NCBI GenBank assembly: GCA_964448135.1
Contig: CAYUVH010000041.1
Location: 1 to 64,000 of the forward strand
DNA from: CAYUVH01 sp964448135
Lineage (GTDB): Bacteria; Verrucomicrobiota; Verrucomicrobiia; Limisphaerales; UBA8199
Direction: 5' to 3'
Length of the DNA stretch: 64,000 bases
The notes beneath the pieces are model-generated. The model saw nothing but the letters and a program-made list of their open reading frames with translations, had not been told where the DNA came from and did no database searches. The position numbers were made by a program, and so were the translations under genes. Below, one piece after another: positions 41,456-49,069 of this stretch. The first letter of the stretch is position 1; the number at the start of each line of letters is the position of its first letter.

Positions 41456-43924
41456 CTAATCGGCAAAGCGAATAAACTCCAATGCCCTGTCTTTGTGGAC
41501 AATGTAAATGCGGAGCTGCGTCACGTCGTTCAAATTTTTTGGGAGGGTGTTCTGTCGCTTGTCCAGATCTTCGATCTGCCTGCCGAGTTGACGCTCCTCC
41601 TGCAGGTGTTGTTGAATCTGCTTGTCGCGGGCATCCAGGGATCTCCACGCTTCGATCAGGTCGTCGGCCTTGATTGGCTCCTCCGGTTCTTTTTTGGAAT
41701 ATCTTGCAAAATAACGACTGGCCAAATTCTGCAGACTCGCCTCGACGGCTCGAAGATTTGGGCTCCATTGCCCTTTTTCTTTGCGTCCAACCGGGGTGTG
41801 CTCGCTCACTTTGCCAAGATAGTTCAAATAGACAGCGGCGGCATTAGTAGCAGCGATATCAGGATGTTTCCTGGCGAAGGCGGCGAAGTTCTTCAGTGCG
41901 GCATTGGTACTCCCAACGATCTCGCCCAGCGGCACGTCGAGGCCCGCCGGCAGCAGATTTTTCTTCTCGCGGACAAGATTCGCCTGGCACTGGGTTAGTT
42001 TCTGTTTCTGGCCGGAGAGCTCGCGGTTGAAGAGATTTGTGGCGGCCGCAAAATCCAGAACAGCGTTCTCAGCGGGCGCGTTCTCCCAGCCGCTATACAA
42101 GTAAACGGGAGGCGTTCCGACAAACGGCCGGTATTGCAATCGGACGCCCGGAGCGAACTGCAATGCCTGAAGCCGCTCGCGCAAAGGCGACTTCAATACG
42201 TTGGTGGGGCTGGTTGCATTCAAGTCGAGAAACGATTTGTCCAGCTTCCAAGGCTGGGGCTGCAAAGATTCGTTCACGATCAAAACCCGGTAAGGGGGTG
42301 GCTGGTTTTCTGGCGCGGAGACTTCGAAGAGAATCGAATACATTCTGATCTCCTTCTTCGCGGGACGTATCCGCGCTTGCAGCAGGGTGTCATCCACCAG
42401 CTCAAATCCGAGGTTTACCTGCTCACCAAGATCGTTGCCCCCGCCCGCCAGGTCCAACTCCCATCCGTGACAGGAGGGAACCAGCTCGATTTTCGCGGAC
42501 ATCAGCCAGCTATCCCGGCAGAAACGCGCGTGAATTTGTTCGCACTTCACTCCGAAATGAGCCACCCGCTCCAGCAGTTCCTTCAATGGCTTCAACTGGC
42601 CGAGCGGCAGCAGCTCGCTTTCAAAATCGCGAACGAGCGCCACGTAGGTCGGAAGATCCAAAAACTGATCGAGTCTGACCAGGTCCGGCGCAGGTTCGGG
42701 TCGCTCGGCAGGCTTGGATACTGCTGCCGCCGAGGCGGAAGCTGACGCTGCTTGAGCTGCAGGCGTCGGTTGGACGGCTGGTGTTCCGGGTGGTTCGACT
42801 CGATTCGCCGGTGAGGACTGAGGAACCGGAGCGGGTCGGAAGGGCCATTTGTGCAATCTAAAGAGAATCCCCAGCGGCAGGAGAACCAGAATCGCCAAGA
42901 TACCAATGAGCTGGAGCAGGCCGATGTTGATGGAGATGCCCTCGGAATTCGAGTCACGCGAACTTTTGCCGGCCGTGGCGGAAGCTGAGGTGGGGGAAGT
43001 TGCCCGCCGGGGAGATTGTGCCGTCTGAGCTGCACGCGTCCGCAATGGAATTCTCCGTTGGCTGGCGTCGGAAGCCGGGACAGCGGGGCTGGTCGGGTTG
43101 CCTTCGCGGGCGATTTGCGTGAGGGGAATATTCGGCACGCGGATGCCGGCCAGTTCGGTTAGCAAGGCGCCCCGGCGGAGGGCTTGATCACTGGCCGGAG
43201 TGTCGGGGCGGCAACCCCGCCACTGAAAATCCGCCGCCGCATCCTCACCCTGTAAAAAAGTGGTGAGAGTATATTGCCACGCGCGTTGCGGGTTTTTACC
43301 GGCCAGGGCCGCCAGTTCCAGGGTTTCACCGAACAGGACCAGCAACTGCTCCTCGCCTCCGGGCGGCGCGGCGAGATAGCAGCCGCGGGCGTATTCCGCT
43401 TCGAGCAGGCCGGCTGCGCGGCCGGCGTCGCCGGTTGCTTGCAGCCAGGAGCGGGCGGGAAGACGGGGACGTTCCAAGCCGGCGAAGTCTTCGACGCTGA
43501 GCGCGTCCAGGAGGCGTGGTTCGCCTTCCCATTTGGCAAGCCAACCTTTCCAATGGCGCAGGATCACCGCCGGCGATGGCAGGCGGCTTAGTTCTTCGGG
43601 TTGGAAGACGAGATGATGAGCCAGGTGGTTGGTGCGCGCGGTGAAATCCAAGCCGCTGGGTTGCAGCCGCGAGAGAACGTGATATTTGCTGCCGCGCAGG
43701 TCCAGCGTGCGGTAGGCGGAGATGATAGGGTTGCGTTGGGCGGCGGCGGCATCATGAAGGCGCGCGGAGGCGGTCGCGGCGTCAAGGAAATGATAGGAAC
43801 TGATCCGCTCCAAGCGTTGGGCGAGCGCCTCGCGCAGGTCGGCGCTGCGGCCGACGGTGCAAAAACCCGATTGGCCGGACACCAGGCCCCGCGGCGCGCT
43901 TGTATAGACCAGTTGCCAGGGCAT
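41456..43924 (-). CDS. GAP1-like GTPase-associated protein
   Basis: The 822-residue protein begins MPWQLVYTSAPRGLVSGQSG followed by FCTVGRSADL, and continues with LERISSYHFLDAA and similar. This matches, from memory, the N-terminal domain of GTPase-associated protein 1 (GAP1-N, described for predicted GTPase-centred conflict systems). The N-terminal part spans about residues 1-270. A Ser/Thr-rich linker, one span (about 333-356, IGLLQLIGILAILVLLPLGI) and a 450-residue C-terminal part follow, with helical segments (KQKLTQCQANLVREKKNLLP) and a terminal coiled coil (IQQHLQEERQLGRQIEDLDK). It follows the GTPase gene by 18 bases, so it is its likely partner. The membrane span is a difference from what I know of soluble GAP1 proteins. 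Confidence 0.72.
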   Translation of the reverse strand: MPWQLVYTSAPRGLVSGQSGFCTVGRSADLREALAQRLERISSYHFLDAATASARLHDAAAAQRNPIISAYRTLDLRGSKYHVLSRLQPSGLDFTARTNHLAHHLVFQPEELSRLPSPAVILRHWKGWLAKWEGEPRLLDALSVEDFAGLERPRLPARSWLQATGDAGRAAGLLEAEYARGCYLAAPPGGEEQLLVLFGETLELAALAGKNPQRAWQYTLTTFLQGEDAAADFQWRGCRPDTPASDQALRRGALLTELAGIRVPNIPLTQIAREGNPTSPAVPASDASQRRIPLRTRAAQTAQSPRRATSPTSASATAGKSSRDSNSEGISINIGLLQLIGILAILVLLPLGILFRLHKWPFRPAPVPQSSPANRVEPPGTPAVQPTPAAQAASASASAAAVSKPAERPEPAPDLVRLDQFLDLPTYVALVRDFESELLPLGQLKPLKELLERVAHFGVKCEQIHARFCRDSWLMSAKIELVPSCHGWELDLAGGGNDLGEQVNLGFELVDDTLLQARIRPAKKEIRMYSILFEVSAPENQPPPYRVLIVNESLQPQPWKLDKSFLDLNATSPTNVLKSPLRERLQALQFAPGVRLQYRPFVGTPPVYLYSGWENAPAENAVLDFAAATNLFNRELSGQKQKLTQCQANLVREKKNLLPAGLDVPLGEIVGSTNAALKNFAAFARKHPDIAATNAAAVYLNYLGKVSEHTPVGRKEKGQWSPNLRAVEASLQNLASRYFARYSKKEPEEPIKADDLIEAWRSLDARDKQIQQHLQEERQLGRQIEDLDKRQNTLPKNLNDVTQLRIYIVHKDRALEFIRFAD

Positions 43925-43942
43925 GGCGTTTGAATCGGAACA

Positions 43943-45715
43943 TCAGCCGGCCGCCGCGCCGTTCCGTGTTTGCACCAGCTCTGGCGCGATCTTCGCGAGC
44001 AGCCACAACACCGGCACCTCGACCATGAACGGCTGGAGCCGGCGCGGATCGGGAACGTAATCTCCCGGGCCCAATTTCACCGGCGACTGGCCGAACGAAC
44101 TGACGGGAAAGAACAATACTTCCTGGCTGATGGATTCGGCGTTGGCCACGACGCTGGGACAGATGGTCTTCAAAAGCTGGCGGACGCGGTCGGAATTCCG
44201 GCGCAGGATTTCCAGGTCAAGAACGCCGTCGTGGACGGGGTGCGGCAGGGGTTCCTCGCCGAGCAAATGCAGCCACGCATCGCATTTGCCCACCATCACC
44301 GCGAGGGGCGTTTCGATCCGGCGCAGCAATTCCACCCGCAGCAAGCGGGAGATGCGCACCTTCATTTCGGACAGGATCACGCTCTGTTGGTCCATGATCG
44401 GGCGCTCCAGTTGCGGGTCGTCGCGATCGCCGATCTTTCGCCGGAAATCGGGGTTGTTGAAGGGGTCGAATAGAAACAGGATGCCCGAGGAATTGGCGAC
44501 GTGTTGGGCGCCGGGTGAATCCGCGGAATCGCGTCCGGGTTGAAAATGTTCGCCGGCGTTGTCATAAAAAATCACGGAACAGCGGTGCTCCGGATGCGCA
44601 GTGGCCGCCGCGGAAAAAACGAACGGCCGCGGCAGGGCAACGATGCGGCCATAGCGCGGCAGCCGCTCATACATGCTGCCTTCCAACTGCGTTTTCACGA
44701 GCCGCGCGCCTTCGGGCGTCTGCGCCCCAAAAAGCGTTTGCTTCATCTCGTTGATGGCCGCGTTGCCGACGGGGTCCGCGTCCTGGAAGACGACGGAAAA
44801 GTTTTCGAACAGGCTTTCCGGCAGCGTCTTGAGCAGCACGCTTAGGAAGTAGGATTTTCCCGCGGATTGATCGCCCACGATCGAAAGAATGTGATGGGGC
44901 ATCTCAGTGAAGCCCGCCGGCAACACGCGCCGGCAGTGCGGACAGGCCATCTCGGTGCAGGGCAATCCCAGCGCGTCGAGCGCCTGGCCGCGATCGTTGA
45001 AGCGCGTCGCCAGGAATCTCTGCTGAGCGTCCTCGCCCAGCACGGGATCGCCGCGGAGCGCGTCATGCGTGGCGACGTGCATGATGTCGCCGAGGTCGAA
45101 TTTGAGCCAGCAGACGGGGCACGTGAGGATGGTTCCGGTGGCCGCCCCACCCTGCCCGCTTGCGGCGGGAACTTCGGCTTCGGCGGTGCCTTGCGGTTGA
45201 GCCGCCAGTACTTCGAAACCTTCGTGGAGAAAGAATCCCTGTTCCAAGCCCTGCACTCGCAGCGAGGTTTGCGCGTTGCGCTGGTGTTCCTTCGCAAATT
45301 GGCAGAGCTCAGCGAGCGGCGCCGGGCCGTCGGTTTGCCGGGTGGACGGGTCGTACAAGGTCCACTGGCCCAGATTCAGGCCCTGCAACCAGGGGTCGGG
45401 ATTTTTGCAGCCGCGAATCGCCAGGAGATGGCCGCCGACTTTAACGGCATAATCGGTTTCCGGGGTAAGGGGAGAAATATCGACGCTCTCGCCGTTGACG
45501 ATGAGAGGCAGGTTGGGTTCCTGGCGGACCAGGCATAACCCGGTGCCTTTCACCTTGTTGAGCGCGCAATGGCGCTCGGCGACGCCCTGCCCGTTGAGCT
45601 TGAGGTCCACACCATTCCCCGACCCAATTTCAAAGGGAAGATGCTCCACCCGGGTGTATTCACCGGTGAGGCAGTCCACGACCACCCAGTGGACTTTGCC
45701 GAAAAACGATGGCAT
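43943..45715 (-). CDS. FHA, zinc-ribbon and GTPase fusion
   Basis: The first gene of the operon encodes 590 residues. An FHA-like domain (about 1-100, EIGSGNGVDLKLNGQGVAER) that would bind phosphothreonine is followed by a GYF-like segment (about 115-165, QWTLYDPSTRQTDGPAPLAE), then a split zinc ribbon with CPVC at 199-202 and CPHC at 258-261. The GTPase-like domain has Walker A GDQSAGKS (281-288), a DNAG motif (385-388) equivalent to DxxG, and GKCD (476-479) in the NKxD place. It belongs to the GTPase family of the GTPase-associated (GAP) systems, as judged by the adjoining GAP1-like gene. Nucleotide type and partner are inferred. Confidence 0.8.
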   Translation of the reverse strand: MPSFFGKVHWVVVDCLTGEYTRVEHLPFEIGSGNGVDLKLNGQGVAERHCALNKVKGTGLCLVRQEPNLPLIVNGESVDISPLTPETDYAVKVGGHLLAIRGCKNPDPWLQGLNLGQWTLYDPSTRQTDGPAPLAELCQFAKEHQRNAQTSLRVQGLEQGFFLHEGFEVLAAQPQGTAEAEVPAASGQGGAATGTILTCPVCWLKFDLGDIMHVATHDALRGDPVLGEDAQQRFLATRFNDRGQALDALGLPCTEMACPHCRRVLPAGFTEMPHHILSIVGDQSAGKSYFLSVLLKTLPESLFENFSVVFQDADPVGNAAINEMKQTLFGAQTPEGARLVKTQLEGSMYERLPRYGRIVALPRPFVFSAAATAHPEHRCSVIFYDNAGEHFQPGRDSADSPGAQHVANSSGILFLFDPFNNPDFRRKIGDRDDPQLERPIMDQQSVILSEMKVRISRLLRVELLRRIETPLAVMVGKCDAWLHLLGEEPLPHPVHDGVLDLEILRRNSDRVRQLLKTICPSVVANAESISQEVLFFPVSSFGQSPVKLGPGDYVPDPRRLQPFMVEVPVLWLLAKIAPELVQTRNGAAAG

Positions 45716-45804
45716 AGCGTAAAACCTTAACCCAAGTATTTGGAACCTGCATCCGGCGTCAAGGTCGCAGTAGATGCCGGGATAACAGTCAGGCCGAAGC
45801 TGGG

Positions 45805-46398
45805 TTAACCGCCGAGGTTGCGCAACTCCTGTTTCACAAGCCGCCGCACCTGCCGGGATACCAGGAAGAAATTGAGAAGAACGATGACTATATAGGAGCC
45901 GAAAATGCCAAATGCCAAGGCGATGGCGGCAGGGGTTTCGCTCCAGGATAGGACTAGGTTGGTGGTGAGGGCGATTGCGATGCCGACAACCAGGGCAAAG
46001 AGGATGGGATAGCGACTCCAGCGTGCCTGCCGTTTCTGCACGGCCGGGCTCTCAATGCAGCGGCGCAGAATCGCCTCCCGTTGTTGCGGGGGCAAATGAT
46101 CGAGCTCGGGAAATTTGATGGTGAGGAGGGGGATGAAGAATCCGGAGGACGCCGGTTTGCGGGGTTCGACAGCGACGCCTTCGCTGAGTTTCTGCAAAAA
46201 GACGGGTTTGCAGTGGGCGCAGACGTGGTGGGATTCGTGAACAATCAGGTCCACGAGTTTGAAGGTGCCGCCGCATTGCACGCAGGTGGCGTGTTCGCCG
46301 GCTGGCATTGGGGCGTCAATGGGGTTTGGTTTCAATCGCCGGATTACGTAGCCGAGCATCTGTCCGAGAACCAGCACGATCACGGACCACGGGATCAA
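45805..46398 (-). CDS. Membrane zinc-ribbon protein, paralogue of 33009-33524
   Basis: The 197-residue protein (TTG start) has a hydrophobic N-terminal segment, LIPWSVIVLVLGQMLGYVIR, then a zinc ribbon, TCVQCGGTFKLVDLIVHESH followed by HVCAHCKPVFLQKLSEG, then two C-terminal spans (about residues 130-150 and 160-180). The ribbon and the part before it align with the C-terminal half of 33009-33524, although the spans are in a different order. The frame overlaps the next upstream gene by 83 bases, and that reading frame continues upstream without a start codon, so the start is uncertain. It lies 89 bases downstream of the GTPase gene start, on the same strand. Confidence 0.72.
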   Translation of the reverse strand: MIPWSVIVLVLGQMLGYVIRRLKPNPIDAPMPAGEHATCVQCGGTFKLVDLIVHESHHVCAHCKPVFLQKLSEGVAVEPRKPASSGFFIPLLTIKFPELDHLPPQQREAILRRCIESPAVQKRQARWSRYPILFALVVGIAIALTTNLVLSWSETPAAIALAFGIFGSYIVIVLLNFFLVSRQVRRLVKQELRNLGG

Positions 46399-47071
46399 TA
46401 CCTTGAATACGTGAGGAATCGAATCCAGAAGTCGAAAATGTTTGATTCGTCCCGGCGCGAATTGGCGGGCTGCCGTTTGCCGGACCGCCGGTTTCGCTGC
46501 CGATGTCCAAGCGGGGATCGGAGTCAGTCACGGTAAGCCTCAACGTTTCGGTAGCTCCAAATCGTGGGATTTTCCCTTTCAGATCAAAAGCTTTGGAGAA
46601 TTGGCGCGTATAGTTCGTCCCCCAAGCGACGTTCAAAACGTCCGGAAATCCCCTGCCCTCGGATACCAGCCTGGCTTCACCCCGTTTGAACGGCCCGCCC
46701 TCCGAGCCATAGCGAGTGGTAACGTCGATACACATCTCGTCTGCAGCACCCTGGTAGGCGACATAGAGCTTCACATACGGGCGGGCATGATCGAGGAGGG
46801 ATATAACAGCGACGAGGCCAAGGACGCTCACCGTGGGGCTTAATCCGGCCACGCGCAGCCCACGTGACAGCTCCTTCCATCGGATGAGCGTCACAACCAG
46901 CACCCAAATGGTGGAGACCAGCAGGATCCCACGAAGAACGGTGCCGATGAATTCCCAGAACATGAAATCCTCGCGCCGGGTCTCAAGCCGAAAGGTAACG
47001 AGGGCAAGGAGCGCAGTCAGCGAGGCAAACGCGACGCATATTCCGCCGATAAAGGGTTGCTTTCGTTTCAT
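46316..47071 (-). CDS. Hypothetical membrane protein, unusual overlap with next gene
   Basis: The 251-residue protein has three N-terminal spans (about residues 7-27, 45-62 and 80-95: IGGICVAFASLTALLALVTF, FIGTVLRGILLVSTIWVLVV, VSVLGLVAVISLLD) and a periplasmic part (about 95-200, KLYVAYQGAADEMCIDVTTR, LRLTVTDSDPRLDI). The last 30 residues are read in a frame that overlaps the 45805 gene by 83 bases and look non-globular, so the two genes may once have been one reading frame or the end may be frameshifted. No family was recognised. Confidence 0.6.
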   Translation of the reverse strand: MKRKQPFIGGICVAFASLTALLALVTFRLETRREDFMFWEFIGTVLRGILLVSTIWVLVVTLIRWKELSRGLRVAGLSPTVSVLGLVAVISLLDHARPYVKLYVAYQGAADEMCIDVTTRYGSEGGPFKRGEARLVSEGRGFPDVLNVAWGTNYTRQFSKAFDLKGKIPRFGATETLRLTVTDSDPRLDIGSETGGPANGSPPIRAGTNQTFSTSGFDSSRIQGIDPVVRDRAGSRTDARLRNPAIETKPH

Positions 47072-47514
47072 CGCCGCGCCAGTGAAGGATCGAGCCCGGT
47101 CAGATCATTTGGAGGTCTCGGCCCAGGGCGTCCCTTTGGGGCTTTGGGTTTGGTTTGCTGCGCTCACAGATTGATTGATTAACCCAAGCCAAGACCGGGC
47201 GGACGGGAAGCGGTCTGAATGGGATAAAGCTGACTTGATGATAATGAATATCAGCGGCTAGGCGTCAAGGTGGTTTGGGTTTTGGGTGCGTCCAAATTTG
47301 AAATTTCAAAGGACAGGAAATGCCAAGAAGGGGAACCAGGACGCTGCCGGAGTTGCGGACGAGCGCGGAAAGGATGGGGGCGGGCGCGATGAGGCTGCCG
47401 GGACGTGGCTGACCGAGGGAGGACGGGCGAGTTTTTGGCACCGGGCAAGGGATGTCCGGCAAAGGGCAAAATCGGGGTAGTTGGCACCGGGTTGCGACAT
47501 GACAATGACAAGCG
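47072..47514. other. Divergent intergenic region upstream of feoA-like and the membrane protein
   Basis: No gene was recognised. A GATAATGAATATC stretch (47240-47252) resembles half of a Fur-type site but is too far from either start to be convincing. The region holds the promoters of the two divergent genes. Confidence 0.45.
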
Positions 47515-47790
47515 ATGAATGGTGCAGCAGACCAAATGGGCGCGGGTTGCGGGCTTTGTCCGTTGAGCCGCATTCAGGCTGGTGTTTCCGTGCGTATCCG
47601 GCAGCTTTGTGCGGAGCCGGCGCTGCAGGAGCGGTTGCGGGAAATGGGGCTGGGCGAGGAACAGATCGTGAAATTGATCGCCAGCCAGACTAGTTTCATC
47701 TGCCAGGTGTGCAACGCGCGGATGGCGATCAGCGCCCAGTTGGCGCAGCTGATCCTGGTGGAACCGGTGATGGCTCCCGCGCGGGCTTGA
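47515..47790 (+). CDS. FeoA-domain protein
   Basis: The 91-residue protein contains a FeoA-type SH3-like domain: LCPLSRIQAGVSVRIRQLCA, ERLREMGLGEEQIVKLIASQ and RMAISAQLAQLILVEPV, matching the GQ-x(n)-RLREMG-x-(n)-I pattern of FeoA. A pair of extra Cys residues precedes it (GCGLC) and two more lie inside (CQVC). No feoB is in the window, so this may be a stand-alone regulator or iron carrier rather than the FeoB partner. It ends 39 bases before hemC, which makes an iron or heme link plausible. Confidence 0.75.
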   Translation: MNGAADQMGAGCGLCPLSRIQAGVSVRIRQLCAEPALQERLREMGLGEEQIVKLIASQTSFICQVCNARMAISAQLAQLILVEPVMAPARA

Positions 47791-47829
47791 GACACTTTAC
47801 GGGCGCATTTGGGCGGCGCGCCCAGATGA

Positions 47830-48822
47830 TTGCCGCCCGTTAAGGCCATGCCCAAAGTCAGACCCATAATTATTGCGACCCGCGGCAGCGCCCTGGCGCT
47901 GGCGCAGGCAAACCTCATTCTCGGCCAGTGCCGGAAGGCTTTTCCCGAGGACGCCTTCGAGCTGAAGATCATGAAAACCACTGGGGACAAGATGCTCACG
48001 GCATCCCTGTCCCAGAGTGGAAAGTCATTGCCGAAAGGATTGTTCACGAAGGAATTGGAAACCGCGCTCCTGGAAGGCAAGGCCGACCTGGCGGTGCACA
48101 GCCTCAAGGATCTCCCGACGGAACTGCCCACGGGCCTCAAGCTGGGGGCGGTGAGCAGGCGCGCGGATGTGCGGGACGTGTTGATTTATCGCCAGGCGGA
48201 TTGGAAGGGGAAGAAGAACACGCAGACGCTGCGGGATTTGAAACCGGGGGCGAAGATCGGCACGAGCAGCCCACGCCGCCGGGCGCAGTTGTGGGTGCAG
48301 CAGCCGCAGTTGGAGGTGGTGGAGATTCGCGGTAACATCATCACGCGGCTGAAAAAGCTCGCCGCGGGGAAGGACCTGGACGGGATGCTGCTGGCGGCGG
48401 CGGGGTTGGGGCGCATGGGTTTTCAGATTACGTCGGATCACAAACTGGCGGGCGACCTGGTCCCGCCGGGGCTCTGCGTGACGGTGCTGGAGCTGGACAC
48501 GATGCTGCCCTGCGTGGGGCAAGCGGCGCTGGGAATTGAAGTGCGCGAGAATGATCCGCGGATCGACCGGGTCTGCGGGGCGCTGAATGATGCTGACACG
48601 GAAAAGTGTGTTACAGCGGAGCGCGCATTTCTGCTCGCGATGGGCGGCGGATGTTCGAGTCCGGTGGGCGCTTATGCGCAGGTCGTCAATGGCCAGTTGA
48701 ACATGAAGGCCATTTCCTTCTATGACACGCCGGCACGGCGCGCGGAAGGAAAGGGTGATCCGAAGAAGGCGACTGAATTGGGACAGAAGCTGGCGGCGGA
48801 GTTGAGGCCGGCGGGAAAGTAG
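47830..48822 (+). CDS. hemC: Porphobilinogen deaminase
   Basis: The 330-residue enzyme polymerises four porphobilinogens to hydroxymethylbilane in tetrapyrrole synthesis. It opens with IIATRGSALALAQANLIL, and has SLKDLPTELPTGL, RDVLIYRQADW, KIGTSSPRRRAQL and the dipyrromethane cofactor site MGGGCSSPVGAYAQV with the attachment Cys. The length is normal. It is followed by a 247-base repeat-containing gap and converges with hemH, so synthesis steps 3 and the late steps are in adjacent but separate units. Confidence 0.95.
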   Translation: MPPVKAMPKVRPIIIATRGSALALAQANLILGQCRKAFPEDAFELKIMKTTGDKMLTASLSQSGKSLPKGLFTKELETALLEGKADLAVHSLKDLPTELPTGLKLGAVSRRADVRDVLIYRQADWKGKKNTQTLRDLKPGAKIGTSSPRRRAQLWVQQPQLEVVEIRGNIITRLKKLAAGKDLDGMLLAAAGLGRMGFQITSDHKLAGDLVPPGLCVTVLELDTMLPCVGQAALGIEVRENDPRIDRVCGALNDADTEKCVTAERAFLLAMGGGCSSPVGAYAQVVNGQLNMKAISFYDTPARRAEGKGDPKKATELGQKLAAELRPAGK

Positions 48823-48926
48823 TGGGGCGGTGCGGGGAAAGATTGAAGGGTGAGGGAAGCGGGTGCGGTTTGGTGACTTGGCTGGTGATTTTGTCGCTTG
48901 GTTGGATGGAGGCTCGCCCCGGCCCT

Positions 48927-48947
48927 CTCCCCCAGGGACAGGGGGAG
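48927..48947. repeat. CCCTCTCC-type hairpin downstream of hemC
   Basis: CTCCCCC, a 7-base loop, then GGGGGAG form a perfect 7-base-pair stem in the gap between hemC and hemH. The preceding CCCCGGCCCTCTCC matches the element at 33550-33584. It may act as a transcript end for one or both genes, but has no T-tract. Confidence 0.55.
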
Positions 48948-49030
48948 CATTTGGATTCGCGGGGAACCGGGTACCGTTTGGTGGCAATCGTCCGCAGTGG
49001 GGGGGTGATCAAAATGAGCCTCGTTACCTC

Positions 49031-49057
49031 GGCCGGCAACGGAGTGCCGGCCCTACC
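49031..49057 (+). repeat. CTACC-type hairpin element
   Basis: GGCCGGCA-ACGGAG-TGCCGGCC (8-base-pair stem, 49031-49052) is followed by CTACC. It belongs to the family at 30339, 33709 and 33799, and lies just before the 3' end of hemH. Confidence 0.65.
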
Positions 49058-49069
49058 TCGGGGATTTGA

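Noticed and set aside
47240..47252. Possible Fur box GATAATGAATATC
   Set aside because: It matches only 12 of 19 positions of the classical site and is about 260 bases from the FeoA-like start.
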